Origin: Pseudoxanthomonas sp. z9
GTDB lineage: Bacteria > Pseudomonadota > Gammaproteobacteria > Xanthomonadales > Xanthomonadaceae
Direction: 5' to 3'
Assembly: GCF_006542425.1 (NCBI RefSeq)
Contig: NZ_VFID01000004.1
Location: 452,048-516,047 of the forward strand
DNA: 64,000 nucleotides
Part shown: in pieces, positions 38,318-48,344 of the stretch
Layout of the letters: each line of letters begins with the position of its first letter
Numbering within the stretch: the stretch's first letter is position 1
The notes under the pieces: model-generated
Told to the model about the DNA's origin: nothing
Database searches by the model: none
The model's input: the letters and a program-made list of their open reading frames with translations, nothing else
Program-made: the position numbers and the translations under genes

Positions 38318-38877
38318 ACTGGCGCCTGAGCCTTGGCCTGGTCCTGCTGGTGGCCGCCATCTTCAGCGGCTGGTCGGCCTGGAAGCAGCGCGCGCGCCCG
38401 GAAGCCGCCGCCGGCGGGCCGGACCGATCCGACTACGTGATGCACGATTTCGAGATCGTCGCCCTCGACAAGCAGGGCAAGGAAGCGGTCACCCTGCGGG
38501 CGCCGGAAATGCACCGCAATCCCGCCGACCAGAGCCTGTCGATCACCACGCCGCTGTTCCTGCTGCCGGACAGTGCCGGCAAGTACTGGCAGATGCGCTC
38601 CAAGACCGGCTGGATGAGCCCGGATCACTCCCAGTTGCGCCTGCTCACCGACGTCCAGGGCACCAGCCCGTCCGATGCCCCGCCGCCGACCGCCTTCCGC
38701 ACCGAGCGGCTGGACATCTTCCCGGACAAGAACCTGGCGACCACCGAGCTTCCGGTCACCATCACCCGGCCCGGTTCTATACTCAGCGGGGTAGGCTTCG
38801 AAACCCACCTCAAGAACAAAACCTACGAATTCAAATCCCAGGTCAAAAGTGTCTATGCACCCAAGTCTGCGCGCTAG
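38314..38877 (+). CDS. lptC: LPS export protein LptC
   Basis: 187 residues. A single N-terminal membrane helix (LGLVLLVAAIFSGWSAW) anchors a periplasmic beta-jellyroll with DFEIVALDKQGKEAVTLRAPEM. LptC receives LPS from the LptB2FG extractor and hands it to LptA. The start overlaps kdsC; the end overlaps lptA by over 20 bases. Confidence 0.94.
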   Translation: MNWRLSLGLVLLVAAIFSGWSAWKQRARPEAAAGGPDRSDYVMHDFEIVALDKQGKEAVTLRAPEMHRNPADQSLSITTPLFLLPDSAGKYWQMRSKTGWMSPDHSQLRLLTDVQGTSPSDAPPPTAFRTERLDIFPDKNLATTELPVTITRPGSILSGVGFETHLKNKTYEFKSQVKSVYAPKSAR

Positions 38878-39364
38878 CGCCCTGCTGCTTCCGCTCCTGC
38901 TGGCCTGCGCCGCGGCCTGGGCCAAGTCGTCCGATCGCAACCAGGAAATGGTCATCGATGCCGGCCACCAGAACGGCTCCTACGAAGGCAACAGCAAGAT
39001 CATGCTGAGCAAGGGCGTGACCGTTACCCAGGGTTCGCTGGACATCCGCTCCAGCACCGGCGAGATCTACATGAACGACGGCGAGATCTCGCGCGCCGTG
39101 TTCACCGGCAAGCAGGTCAAGCTGAAGCAGCAGATGGACGATGGCTCCTGGATGGATGCCACCGCCGATCGCGTCGAGTACGACATGACCTCCGAGACCA
39201 TCACCTTCATCGGCAACTACACGGTGAAGTCGCCGCGCGGCTCCAACAGCGGCCAGAAGATGGTCTACAACACCAAGACCGGCAACATGGAAAGCGGCGG
39301 CGACGGTACCCGCGTGCGCACCGTGATCAAGCCGAAGTCGGCGCAGCCGCAGGGCACCAAGTGA
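38855..39364 (+). CDS. lptA: LPS transport periplasmic bridge protein LptA
   Basis: 169 residues from the ATG at 38855; a GTG two codons upstream (38849) is an alternative. The signal peptide ends AAWA-KSS. The OstA-like beta-jellyroll shows [33 protein letters not shown] and the ADRVEYD segment. LptA monomers form the bridge across the periplasm. The stop overlaps the lptB start. Confidence 0.94.
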   Translation: MHPSLRASALLLPLLLACAAAWAKSSDRNQEMVIDAGHQNGSYEGNSKIMLSKGVTVTQGSLDIRSSTGEIYMNDGEISRAVFTGKQVKLKQQMDDGSWMDATADRVEYDMTSETITFIGNYTVKSPRGSNSGQKMVYNTKTGNMESGGDGTRVRTVIKPKSAQPQGTK

Positions 39365-40083
39365 TGCTGACCGCACAGGGACTGCGCAAGACCTATCGTC
39401 AGCGCAAGGTCGTCAGCGACTTCGGGCTGAGCCTGGAAGCCGGGGAAGTGGTCGGCCTGCTGGGACCCAACGGCGCCGGCAAGACCACCTGCTTCTACAT
39501 GATCGTCGGCCTGGTCGCCGCCGATGCGGGCAAGATCGAACTGGATGGACAGGACATCACCGCCGAGCCGATGTACCGGCGCGCCAAGCTGGGCGTGGGC
39601 TACCTGCCGCAGGAGCCGTCGGTGTTCCGCAAGCTGACCGTGGCCGACAACATCCGCCTGGTGCTGGAACTGCGCGAGGATCTGGACGAGGCCGGCATCG
39701 AGCAGGAACTGGCCTCGCTGCTGGACGAACTGCAGATCAGCCACGTCTCCGAGCAACTGGGCGCCAGCCTCTCCGGCGGCGAGCGGCGGCGCTGCGAAAT
39801 CGCCCGGGCGCTGGCCGCCCGGCCCCGCCTGATGCTGCTGGACGAGCCGTTCGCCGGCGTGGATCCCATCTCGGTCGGCGAGATCCAGCGCATCGTCAAG
39901 CACCTCAAGAACCGCGGCATCGGCGTGCTGATCACCGACCACAACGTACGCGAGACCTTGGGAATCTGCGACCGGGCGTATATCCTCAACGAAGGCAGCG
40001 TGCTGGCGCAGGGGGCACCGGACGCGTTGCTGGCCAATCCGGACGTGCGGCGCGTGTACCTGGGGGAAACTTTCCGTCTCTGA
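39364..40083 (+). CDS. lptB: LPS export ABC transporter ATPase LptB
   Basis: 239 residues from the ATG at 39364; a GTG one codon earlier is possible. Walker [10 protein letters not shown], signature [15 protein letters not shown], Walker [14 protein letters not shown] and switch His in [11 protein letters not shown] are all present. LptB powers LPS extraction from the inner membrane with LptF/LptG, which are not in this window. Confidence 0.96.
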   Translation: MLTAQGLRKTYRQRKVVSDFGLSLEAGEVVGLLGPNGAGKTTCFYMIVGLVAADAGKIELDGQDITAEPMYRRAKLGVGYLPQEPSVFRKLTVADNIRLVLELREDLDEAGIEQELASLLDELQISHVSEQLGASLSGGERRRCEIARALAARPRLMLLDEPFAGVDPISVGEIQRIVKHLKNRGIGVLITDHNVRETLGICDRAYILNEGSVLAQGAPDALLANPDVRRVYLGETFRL

Positions 40084-40137
40084 GGGCGATGCCGCACCAT
40101 CCGGACCGCAGGCCATGCCGTCGCCTTCGGACATCGG

Positions 40138-41571
40138 ATGAAACCACGCCTCCAGACATCGCTGGGACAGCAACTGGTCATGACGCCGCAGCTGCGTCAG
40201 GCCATCCGCTTGCTGCAGATGTCGACCGCGGAGCTTGAGGTGGAAATCACCCAGGCCGTGGAATCCAATCCCCTGCTGGACTGGGCCGACGACGCCCCCG
40301 CCGCCGGCGAAGACGGCCCGCCGACCGAGGCCGAGCGCGGCAGCCAGGAGGAATCCCGCCACGACGAGGACGGCGCACCCGGCGACGACGACTGGGCGCC
40401 GGACGAAGGGCCATGGTCCTCCTCGGGCGGCGGCTCCTTCGACGATGACGATCCCGGCAGCGCGGCCGAGCGGATCGCCGAAGCCGACACCCTGCGTGAC
40501 CACCTGCTCTGGCAACTCCACCTGTCGCACCTGTCGCCACGGGATCGCCGCATCGGCAGCGCGCTGATCGATGCCCTGGAGGAAGACGGCTACCTGCGCG
40601 AAGCCCTCTCCGGCATCGCCGAAACCCTGAAGCCGGATCTGGAAGCCAGCGAGGACGAGATCAGCGTGGTGCTGCACCAGTTGCAGCGCTTCGATCCGGT
40701 CGGCGTGGGCGCGCGCAACCTGGGCGAATGCCTGCGCCTGCAGTTGCTGGTGCTCAGCGACGACACACCCGGCAAGGCGCTGGCGATGCGCATCGCCGAC
40801 GGCCCGCTGGATCGGCTGCCGCGCAGCGGCGTGGCCGGCATCGCCGCCGAACTCAGGCAACCCCTGGCCGAGGTGGAAACCGCGGTCGCCCTGCTGCGCA
40901 CCCTGGATCCCAAGCCCGGTGCGCAGATCGGCGAGCTGGGCAGCGATACCTACGTGGTGCCCGACTGCGTGGTCTGGCGCCAGCGCGGCGTCTGGCGGGC
41001 GGCCCTGGCCGGCAACAACCTGCCCCGGATCGGCATCCATCGCGGCTACGAACAGATGATCCGGCGCTGCGGCGAGAGCGACGCCGGTTACCTCAAGGGG
41101 CAATTGCAGGAAGCCCGCTGGCTGCTCAAGAGCCTGGAGGCACGCGGCGAGACCCTGCTCAAGGTCACCCGCTGCCTGATCCGCGAGCAGGCCGGCTTCC
41201 TGGAGTTCGGCGAACAGGCGTTGCGCCCGCTGACCCTGCGCGAGGTGGCCAGCGAGGTCGGCCTCCACGAATCCACGGTTTCACGGGCGATTGCGCGCAA
41301 GTACGTGCGCACGCCGCGTGGAACCTTGCCGCTGCGGGCGTTCTTCGCCTCCGGCATCGACACCGAGGGCGGCGGCGAGGCATCCAGCACCGCCATCCAG
41401 GCCATGATCCGCCGCCTGATCGAGCAGGAAAACCCGCGCAAACCCTTGTCCGACGCCAAGCTCGCGGACCTGCTGAAGGCCTCCGGCATCCCGGTGGCGC
41501 GGCGTACGGTCGCCAAATACCGTGAAGCCCTGCACATCCTTTCGTCGCACGAACGCGTGCGCCTGGACTGA
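40138..41571 (+). CDS. rpoN: RNA polymerase sigma-54 factor RpoN
   Basis: 477 residues. Region I (QTSLGQQLVMTPQLRQAIRLLQ) is Gln/Leu-rich and contacts activators; an acidic region II (about 45-115) follows. The core-binding and helix-turn-helix regions lead to the RpoN box ARRTVAKYRE near the C-terminus, which reads the -24 element. The position after lptB and before hpf is the canonical gammaproteobacterial order. Confidence 0.97.
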   Translation: MKPRLQTSLGQQLVMTPQLRQAIRLLQMSTAELEVEITQAVESNPLLDWADDAPAAGEDGPPTEAERGSQEESRHDEDGAPGDDDWAPDEGPWSSSGGGSFDDDDPGSAAERIAEADTLRDHLLWQLHLSHLSPRDRRIGSALIDALEEDGYLREALSGIAETLKPDLEASEDEISVVLHQLQRFDPVGVGARNLGECLRLQLLVLSDDTPGKALAMRIADGPLDRLPRSGVAGIAAELRQPLAEVETAVALLRTLDPKPGAQIGELGSDTYVVPDCVVWRQRGVWRAALAGNNLPRIGIHRGYEQMIRRCGESDAGYLKGQLQEARWLLKSLEARGETLLKVTRCLIREQAGFLEFGEQALRPLTLREVASEVGLHESTVSRAIARKYVRTPRGTLPLRAFFASGIDTEGGGEASSTAIQAMIRRLIEQENPRKPLSDAKLADLLKASGIPVARRTVAKYREALHILSSHERVRLD

Positions 41572-41755
41572 ATCCGCGTTTTTCCTCCGCACCGCTTGAT
41601 CACGGTCGGGATCAGGCCCATCTTGTCATTGCGGCGGTTGGCCGCGTTGACGGAGATGTCCTGGAACCCAAGCCTGATTCCGTTGTCACAGATGCACGAC
41701 AACGCGTTCTCAGCAGTGCCGACAGCACTGCATCACCGACAGAAGGAGGCAAGCG

Positions 41756-42073
41756 ATGCGTATCGAGACCTACGGGCATGAAATCGAAGTCACCCCCGCC
41801 CTGCGCGAATACGTGGAAACCAAGCTGAAGCGCCTGGAGCGCCATTTCGACCAACCCTTCGAAGTCCGTACCCAACTCTGTACGCGCAAACCCGACTACG
41901 TCGCCGAAGCGACCGTCTCCCTCGCGGGCCGTACCCTCCATGCCGACGCCGGTGCGCAGACCATGTATGCCGCCATCGACATCCTGGCTGACAAGCTCGA
42001 TCGCCTGCTGGTCAAGCACAAGGAAAAGAAGACCGACGTGCAGCGCGGCCTGCGCGTGGAAGCCGTCGGCTGA
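41756..42073 (+). CDS. hpf: Ribosome hibernation promoting factor HPF (short form)
   Basis: 105 residues with RIETYGHEIEVTPALREYVETKLKRLERHF at the N-terminus, the S30AE fold that occupies the tRNA/mRNA channel of idle ribosomes. There is no C-terminal dimerisation domain, so this is the short HPF type. An AGGAGG site lies eight bases upstream. The 184-base gap after rpoN shows no gene; the 217-base gap after hpf contains no ptsN. Confidence 0.94.
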   Translation: MRIETYGHEIEVTPALREYVETKLKRLERHFDQPFEVRTQLCTRKPDYVAEATVSLAGRTLHADAGAQTMYAAIDILADKLDRLLVKHKEKKTDVQRGLRVEAVG

Positions 42074-42290
42074 GGTAGTTCCCGCCCCCAACCGCCCTTG
42101 CCTGCGACCCTCGCGGTCCGGGCAGGGGCGTCGCAGCGTTCTTCACGCTGCATTAGCAGTTCCCCTCCCTCCGGATTACACTCCCCTCTGCCTGCGCCGT
42201 CCGCGCCTGGCGGGTCGCATCGACGCGCCCGTCCCGTGCGCACGCCAATGACGACGCGCCGCACCTTCCCCACTTCCCGTCCGTCCTCGC

Positions 42291-43244
42291 ATGATGAACA
42301 CCAGTATCACCGCACGCGAACTGTTCGAGCAGCAGAAGGAGAAGCTGGCCCTGCGCTGGGTGGCCGGGCAGAAAGGCGAGAACCGGATCCTCGAAGCCGG
42401 CGACACGATCGCGCGGCGTCCGTCGCTGGCCGGTTATCTCAACGCGGTCTATCCCAACAAGGTGCAGATCCTGGGTACCGAGGAACTGAGCTGGCTGGAT
42501 TCGCTGGATTCGCGCCAGCGCTGGGAAACGATCGAGAAGATCGTCCACTTCCGTCCGCTGGCGCTGGTCATCAGCAAGAACCAGCAATGCCCGGAGGATC
42601 TGCGCGAGGCGGCGAATGAAACCGATACGCCGCTGTGGATCTCGCCCAAGCGCGGCCATGAGCTGCTCAACCACCTCTCCTACCATCTTGCGCGCACACT
42701 GGCGCCGCGGGTGACGCTGCATGGCGTGTTCATGGAGATCTATTCGATCGGCGTGCTGATCACCGGCGAGGCCGGTTCCGGCAAGAGCGAACTGGCGCTG
42801 GAACTGTTGAGCCGTGGCCACCGCCTGGTCGCCGACGACGCGCCCGAGTTCACCCAGATCGCGCCGGACGTGCTCGACGGCACCTGCCCCGAGCTGCTGC
42901 AGGATCTGCTCGAGGTACGCGGGCTGGGCGTGCTCAACGTGCGCGAGATGTTCGGCGACACCGCGGTGAAGAAGAACAAGTACCTGCGCCTGATCGTGCA
43001 CCTGACCCGGCCGATGACCGAACCCAACCCGCATGGTTACGAGCGCCTGACCGGCGACTCCGGCACCCGCCACGTGCTGGATCTCGACGTGCCGCTGATT
43101 ACCCTGCCGGTGATGCCGGGCCGCAACCTCGCCGTGCTCACCGAGGCGGCCACCCGCCTGCACATCCTGCGCACCAAGGGCATCGACCCCGCGGCGATGT
43201 TCATCGCCCGCCACAGCAACCTGCTGGAGCGGAGCACGCCATGA
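42291..43244 (+). CDS. hprK: HPr kinase/phosphorylase HprK
   Basis: 317 residues. Walker A is [15 protein letters not shown] (from residue 159), preceded by the family [14 protein letters not shown] with catalytic His144, and followed by [11 protein letters not shown] and the HPrK/P signature in [16 protein letters not shown]. It phosphorylates and dephosphorylates HPr on Ser46. ATG at 42291 or 42294. It overlaps rapZ by ATGA, and its substrate HPr with an intact Ser46 is encoded 1.4 kb downstream. Confidence 0.96.
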   Translation: MMNTSITARELFEQQKEKLALRWVAGQKGENRILEAGDTIARRPSLAGYLNAVYPNKVQILGTEELSWLDSLDSRQRWETIEKIVHFRPLALVISKNQQCPEDLREAANETDTPLWISPKRGHELLNHLSYHLARTLAPRVTLHGVFMEIYSIGVLITGEAGSGKSELALELLSRGHRLVADDAPEFTQIAPDVLDGTCPELLQDLLEVRGLGVLNVREMFGDTAVKKNKYLRLIVHLTRPMTEPNPHGYERLTGDSGTRHVLDLDVPLITLPVMPGRNLAVLTEAATRLHILRTKGIDPAAMFIARHSNLLERSTP

Positions 43245-44152
43245 GTTCGCCGGGAGAGGACATCCCTGCGGCGGTGCGCGCGGCCCCCCCGACCGTGGTC
43301 ATCGTCAGCGGCCTGTCCGGCTCGGGCAAGTCGGTGGCGTTGAAGACCTTCGAGGATCTGGACTACTACTGCGTCGACAACCTGCCGGTCGAACTGCTGC
43401 CGCCGTTCGTGCGCAGCCTGATGAAGGGCGACACCCTGCCGCAGAAGATCGCGGTCGGCATCGACGCCCGCAGCGGCCATGCCGAACTGGGCAAGCTGGC
43501 ACAGTGGCGCGCGGCGCTGGCGCAACTGGGCCTGGAAGGGACGCTGATTTTCTTCGACGCCGCCGACGAGATCCTGCTGCGGCGTTATTCCGACACCCGC
43601 CGCCGGCATCCGCTCAGCCACAGCCACACCGGGCTGTCGCTGCAGGAAGCCATCCGCCGCGAGCGCGAGGTCACCGCGCCGCTGCGCGAGGCCGCCGACG
43701 TCGTCATCGACACCAGTCAGCTCAACGTGCACCAGTTGCGCCGGCGCATCATCGCCGAGTTCGCGCTCAACCGCGGCGCGGCACTGTCGCTGCTGTTCGA
43801 GTCCTTCGCCTACAAGCGTGGCGTGCCGGCCGACGCCGACTTCGTGTTCGACGCCCGGGTGCTGCCCAACCCGCACTGGAATCCGGAACTGCGACCCTAT
43901 TCCGGGCGGGACGCGAAGGTGCGCGAGTACCTGCGCTCCCAGTCCGAAGTTTCCGAGTACGTCGGCCAAGTCAGCCAGTTCCTCGATACCTGGCTGCCGC
44001 GCCTGCGCGGGGAAACCCGCAGCTACGTGACCATCGCCTTCGGCTGCACCGGCGGCAAGCACCGCTCGGTGTACCTGGCCGAGACGCTCGCCCAGCACGC
44101 CCGCAACCAGGGCTGGGAGGAAGTCGCCACTTTCCACCGGGAACTGGACTAG
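43241..44152 (+). CDS. rapZ: RNase adapter protein RapZ
   Basis: 303 residues. The N-terminal P-loop domain has [16 protein letters not shown] (from residue 24) and Walker B-like VDNLP. The C-terminal RNA-binding domain carries the conserved [15 protein letters not shown]. In E. coli RapZ delivers GlmZ/GlmY sRNAs to RNase E and senses glucosamine-6-P. It is coupled to hprK here. Confidence 0.95.
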   Translation: MSSPGEDIPAAVRAAPPTVVIVSGLSGSGKSVALKTFEDLDYYCVDNLPVELLPPFVRSLMKGDTLPQKIAVGIDARSGHAELGKLAQWRAALAQLGLEGTLIFFDAADEILLRRYSDTRRRHPLSHSHTGLSLQEAIRREREVTAPLREAADVVIDTSQLNVHQLRRRIIAEFALNRGAALSLLFESFAYKRGVPADADFVFDARVLPNPHWNPELRPYSGRDAKVREYLRSQSEVSEYVGQVSQFLDTWLPRLRGETRSYVTIAFGCTGGKHRSVYLAETLAQHARNQGWEEVATFHRELD

Positions 44153-44166
44153 GCGCATCCGGTGGT

Positions 44167-44189
44167 GCGCGGCGGCGCTTCCGCCGCGC
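44167..44189 (+). terminator. GC hairpin between rapZ and EIIA
   Basis: GCGCGGCGG - CGCTT - CCGCCGCGC, starting 15 bases after the rapZ stop. The following CTTGAC is not a convincing T-tract, so this may be an attenuating or mRNA-stabilising hairpin and not a full terminator. Confidence 0.5.
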
Positions 44190-44270
44190 CTTGACCCGGC
44201 CTTCACGCGCAACGCCGCGTCCCGCCAAAACCGCTTCCGGCATGTCATCCCCGTCTGTTAACGTTCCGGA

Positions 44271-44663
44271 ATGGCTTGTGGCATCCTCCTCGTTACCCAT
44301 CCCGGCATCGGCGCGTCCATCCTGGCCGTCGCGGCGACCCTGCTGCGTCAGCTGCCATTGAAGGCGGAAGCCTTCGAGGTGCCGTTCGACGCCGACCTGG
44401 ACGCGTTGCTGCCGCAGGCGTCGGCCGCGCTGCGGCGGGTCGACGGGGGCGATGGCGTGCTGGTGCTGACCGATCTGTACGGCGCCAGCCCCAGCAATCT
44501 AGCCGGCAGGCTGGCGCGCCTGGGCACGCCGATCCGGCGGGTGTCCGCACTGAGCCTGCCGATGCTGTTGCGGGTAATGAACTATTCGGAACAGGGACTG
44601 GACGAACTGCCGGCGACCGCGGCCGCCGGCGCACGCAACGGAGTCATCCACGACGATGCTTGA
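44271..44663 (+). CDS. PTS EIIA component, mannose/fructose (EIIA-Man) family
   Basis: 130 residues. The phospho-acceptor is His10 in LLVTHPGIG. LVLTDLYGASPSNLAGRL and RVSALSLPMLLRVMNY match the EIIA-Man fold. No EIIB, EIIC or EIID permease genes accompany it, so it should act as a regulatory phospho-acceptor. The stop overlaps ptsH. Confidence 0.92.
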   Translation: MACGILLVTHPGIGASILAVAATLLRQLPLKAEAFEVPFDADLDALLPQASAALRRVDGGDGVLVLTDLYGASPSNLAGRLARLGTPIRRVSALSLPMLLRVMNYSEQGLDELPATAAAGARNGVIHDDA

Positions 44664-44925
44664 ACGCGAACTCACCGTTTCCAACCGCCTGGGCCTGCAC
44701 GCCCGCGCCACCGCCAAGCTGGTCCAGGCCTTGGCCGGCTTCCGCTGCAACGTGACGCTGGCCGCCAAGGGACGCGAGGTCAACGCCAAGAGCATCATGG
44801 GCGTGATGCTGTTGGCCGCCGGCCAGGGCACGCCGGTGATCGTGCGCGTGGACGGCGAGGACGAGAGCGCCGCGATGGACGCGGTCGCCGCCCTGTTCGA
44901 ACGACGGTTCGACGAGGACGCCTGA
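44656..44925 (+). CDS. ptsH: Phosphocarrier protein HPr
   Basis: 89 residues. The phospho-histidine is His15 in LGLHARATAKL, and the regulatory serine is Ser46 in NAKSIMGVM, the HprK target site. Having both residues together with hprK upstream means HPr can integrate PEP-dependent and ATP-dependent signals. It overlaps EIIA by eight bases and shares its last base with the ptsI ATG. Confidence 0.96.
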   Translation: MLERELTVSNRLGLHARATAKLVQALAGFRCNVTLAAKGREVNAKSIMGVMLLAAGQGTPVIVRVDGEDESAAMDAVAALFERRFDEDA

Positions 44926-46643
44926 TGCGGACGCTGCTGTCGGGCCATGGCGCATCGCGCGGAAGCGCGCTGGGACGCGCCCGGGTCCGGCTGCCGCACG
45001 CGCTGGAAGTCGCCGAGCAGCGCATCCACGCCAACCAGGTGGAAGCCGAGCTGCGACGCCTGCACGTGGCGGTCGATGCCACCCGCGAGGAGATGCACCG
45101 GCTGCGCGATCGCCTGCACGGCGCGCTGGCCAGGGAAGTCGGCGAGTTCCTCGACCTGCACGCCCTGCTGCTGGACGACCCCGAACTGCTGTACGGCCTG
45201 GACGAACTGATCCGCACCGGCCGCTACAGCGCGGACTATGCGCTGCGCTTGCAGCGGGATCGGCTGGCGGCGGTTTTCGAGGGCATGGACGATGCCTACC
45301 TGAAGAGCCGGATGGACGATCTCGACCACGTGATCGGCCGCATCCACGCCCATCTCCAGCAGCGCGCGGTCGATGCCGAGGGCGTGGCCGGCGACATCCT
45401 GGTCTGCGACAACATCGCCCCGTCCGAACTGGCGCAGCTGCAATCGCAGGGCGTGGTCGCGATCGTCACCGCCGCCGGCAGCGCGCTCTCGCACAGCGCG
45501 ATCCTGGCGCGCAGCCTGCACATGCCGCTGGTCGTCGGCGCGGCGCAGGCGCTGCAGCGGGTCAACGATGGCGACGCCCTGATCGTCGACGGCGCCACCG
45601 GCCGGGTGGTGGTCGAACCGAACGCGGCGGATCTGCGGGCCTATCGCGAACGCCTGCGCAAGGCCGCCCGCGAGGAACGCGAGCTGGGGCGCCTGCGCTC
45701 CAAGCCCAGCCGCACCCGCGACGGCGTGGACATCGCGTTGTACGCCAATGCCGAATCACTCGACGACGTGGCGCGCGCGCACGCGCTGGGCGCGGCCGGC
45801 GTGGGGCTGTACCGCACCGAATTCCTGTTCCTGCAGCGCAACGAGTTGCCGGACGAGGACGAGCAGTTCCGCGCCTACCGCGACGTGGTGCTGGGCATGA
45901 GCGGCCGGCCGGTCACCATCCGCACCCTGGATCTGGGCGCCGACAAGGCCGACCGCACCGGGTTGGTGCTGGACGACGAGGACAACCCCGCGCTCGGCCT
46001 GCGTGGGGTGCGCCTGTCGCTGGCGCGCGATGGCGTGTTCGATACCCAGTTGCGCGCCATCCTGCGCGCGTCGGCCTACGGCCCGGTGCGCATCCTGATC
46101 CCGATGGTCAGCAGCCGCGAGGAGATCCTGGCCATCCGGCGCCTGCTCAAGCGCGTCTCCACCCAGTTGCGCAAGCGCGGGCTGGAGATCGCCGGCCAGG
46201 TGCAACTGGGCGCGATGATCGAGGTGCCGGCGGCGGCGATCGCCATGCACGGCTTCGTCGACGTGGTCGATTTCGTTTCCATCGGCACCAACGACCTGGT
46301 GCAGTACCTGCTGGCCGCCGATCGCAACAACGAGGCCCTGGGCGAACTGTATTCACCGCTGCACCCGGGCGTGATCCGGCTGCTGCGGCACGTGATCACC
46401 ATCGGCCAGGCCCACGAGGTGCCGGTGGCGGTGTGCGGCGAAATGGCCGGCGACCCGCGGCTGGCGCCGTTGCTGCTGGCGCTGGGGCTGCGGGAATTCA
46501 GCCTGCACCCGAACACCCTGCTGGAACTGCGCCGGGTCATCCGTGCCAGCGACTGGGAAGCCCTGCAGGCCTCCACCGACAAGCTGCTCAAGACCCGCGA
46601 TCGCGCCGGCATCGAGCGCTGGCTGAAGTCCGCCTCCGCCTGA
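44925..46643 (+). CDS. ptsI: PEP-protein phosphotransferase (Enzyme I)
   Basis: 572 residues, plain EI length without the GAF domain of PtsP. The HPr-binding N-domain is followed by the phospho-His190 in GSALSHSAILARSLHMP, and a PEP-binding TIM barrel with GVGLYRTEFLF, IGTNDLVQYLLAADR and catalytic Cys504 in AVCGEMAGDP. It transfers phosphate from PEP to HPr. It is last of the EIIA-ptsH-ptsI run. Confidence 0.95.
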   Translation: MRTLLSGHGASRGSALGRARVRLPHALEVAEQRIHANQVEAELRRLHVAVDATREEMHRLRDRLHGALAREVGEFLDLHALLLDDPELLYGLDELIRTGRYSADYALRLQRDRLAAVFEGMDDAYLKSRMDDLDHVIGRIHAHLQQRAVDAEGVAGDILVCDNIAPSELAQLQSQGVVAIVTAAGSALSHSAILARSLHMPLVVGAAQALQRVNDGDALIVDGATGRVVVEPNAADLRAYRERLRKAAREERELGRLRSKPSRTRDGVDIALYANAESLDDVARAHALGAAGVGLYRTEFLFLQRNELPDEDEQFRAYRDVVLGMSGRPVTIRTLDLGADKADRTGLVLDDEDNPALGLRGVRLSLARDGVFDTQLRAILRASAYGPVRILIPMVSSREEILAIRRLLKRVSTQLRKRGLEIAGQVQLGAMIEVPAAAIAMHGFVDVVDFVSIGTNDLVQYLLAADRNNEALGELYSPLHPGVIRLLRHVITIGQAHEVPVAVCGEMAGDPRLAPLLLALGLREFSLHPNTLLELRRVIRASDWEALQASTDKLLKTRDRAGIERWLKSASA

Positions 46644-46774
46644 TCGCGGCGACCGCGCGGAAAATGCCCCGCATGGGGTGTCCATAATCTCAGCGGCAAG
46701 CGATAATGGCGCGATGAACATCTGATGCCACGGTCGCATCCGTCCCGCGGATCGGCCCCGTTTCGGAGCACTGC

Positions 46775-48136
46775 ATGGCCGAAGCCGTCCGCCACGACAA
46801 GACCGCGCGTCAACTGCGCCTGCTCTCCGACGCCCTCGACAGCGGCCGGCTGGGGCCGGTGCGCCGACTCGTCAACACCCTCGCCCCCGCCGAAATCGGC
46901 AACCTGCTCGAATCGCTGCCGCCCGGCAAGCGCGAGGTGGTGTGGGGTCTGGTGGACGCCGAGGACGACGGCGAGGTGCTGGTCCACGTCGGCGACGAGG
47001 TCCGCGAGAGCCTGCTGGCGGAGATGGACCCGGACGAAATCGTCGCCGCGGTCGAAGACCTGGACATCGACGATCTGGCCGATCTGGTCGAGGACCTGCC
47101 GGACACCGTCATCGACGAAGTCCTCAAGTCGATGGACCGGGAGAACCGCGAGCGGCTGGAGCAGGTGCTGTCCTACCCGGAGGACTCCGCCGGCCGCCTG
47201 ATGAACCCGGACGTGGTGACCGTGCGCGCCGACGTCAACGTCGACGTGGTGCTGCGCTACCTGCGCCTGCGCGGCGAACTGCCGGACCACACCGATCACC
47301 TGTTCGTGGTCAGCCGCCGCCACCAGTACCTGGGCCGGGTCTCGCTGGCCTCGCTGGTCACCCACGAGGACAGCACGCCGATCAACCGCCTGATCGACGA
47401 CGAGCAACCGGCCATCGACGTCGGCGAGAGCGCCGAGGAAGTCGCCCGCCAGTTCTCCGACCACGACTGGATTTCCGCGCCGGTGGTGGATGACAACAAC
47501 ATCCTGCTCGGCCGCATCACCATCGACGACGTGGTCGACATCATCCGCGAAACGGCCGAGCACCAGGCGCTGGGCGCCGCCGGCCTGGACGAGGACGAGG
47601 ATCTGTTCTCGCCGGTGCGGCGCGCGTTCCGGCGCCGCCTGATCTGGCTCGGCATCAACCTGTGCACGGCGTTCCTCGCCGCCAGCGTGGTCGGCCAGTT
47701 CGAGGGCAGCATCGCCAAGCTGGTCGCACTGGCCGCGCTGATGCCGATCGTCGCCGGCATGGGCGGCAACGCCGGCACGCAGGTGCTGGCGCTGATGGTG
47801 CGCGGCCTGGCGCTGGGCCAGATCGGCGCGTCCAACGTGATGACGCTGCTGAAGAAGGAACTGGCGGTCGCGCTGATCAACGGCCTGTGCCTGGGCGTGG
47901 GCCTGGGCATCATCGTGTTCCTGTGGTTCCGCCAGCCCGGCCTGTCGCTGGTCATCGGCAGCGCCCTGACCATCAACCTGCTGACCGCGGCGACCGCCGG
48001 TGTGCTGGTGCCGCTGACGCTCAAGCGGCTCGGCTTCGATCCGGCGTTGGCCGGCGGCGTCATCCTCACCACCGTCACCGACGTGATGGGTTTCCTCAGC
48101 TTCCTCGGCCTGGCCACGGTCATCCTGTTGCAGTGA
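46775..48136 (+). CDS. mgtE: Magnesium transporter MgtE
   Basis: 453 residues. A cytosolic N domain (about 1-125), tandem CBS domains (about 130-255), a plug helix and five TM helices follow in order. The conserved pore/selectivity region ALMPIVAGMGGNAGTQVLALMVRG and GGVILTTVTDVMGF are present. Mg2+ binding between the N and CBS domains gates the channel. Proximity to the PTS genes is a conserved arrangement. No Mg-sensing riboswitch was recognised in the 131-base leader. Confidence 0.95.
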   Translation: MAEAVRHDKTARQLRLLSDALDSGRLGPVRRLVNTLAPAEIGNLLESLPPGKREVVWGLVDAEDDGEVLVHVGDEVRESLLAEMDPDEIVAAVEDLDIDDLADLVEDLPDTVIDEVLKSMDRENRERLEQVLSYPEDSAGRLMNPDVVTVRADVNVDVVLRYLRLRGELPDHTDHLFVVSRRHQYLGRVSLASLVTHEDSTPINRLIDDEQPAIDVGESAEEVARQFSDHDWISAPVVDDNNILLGRITIDDVVDIIRETAEHQALGAAGLDEDEDLFSPVRRAFRRRLIWLGINLCTAFLAASVVGQFEGSIAKLVALAALMPIVAGMGGNAGTQVLALMVRGLALGQIGASNVMTLLKKELAVALINGLCLGVGLGIIVFLWFRQPGLSLVIGSALTINLLTAATAGVLVPLTLKRLGFDPALAGGVILTTVTDVMGFLSFLGLATVILLQ

Positions 48137-48344
48137 CGCGGGCTGCGCCACCCCGCGCCCGGCGGCGCACAAGGGAGGCGCCCGGAACCGTGGCCGCTGC
48201 TGTCGGTGCTGCTGTCGGTGCGGTTCTCGGCCCGCTGTTCCCGGGCTGGCCGCGAATCCGTTCCGGATCCATCATGGGGCCCTGGCGGTTCCATGCCGCC
48301 ATCCACGTCGCCACCTGCCTCTACCTCGCCCTGGGAAGCTCCGC

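Noticed and set aside
41572..41755. Sigma-54 promoter between rpoN and hpf
   Set aside because: A TGGC near 41639 is not followed by GC at the required 12-base phasing, so no convincing -24/-12 element was found.
42074..42290. A ptsN gene between hpf and hprK
   Set aside because: Looked for because of conserved order; the 217 bases cannot hold the roughly 150-codon gene and show no EIIA-Ntr-like motif in any frame.
46644..46774. Mg2+-sensing riboswitch in the mgtE leader
   Set aside because: The 131-base leader shows only a weak GC hairpin; no conserved M-box elements could be recognised.
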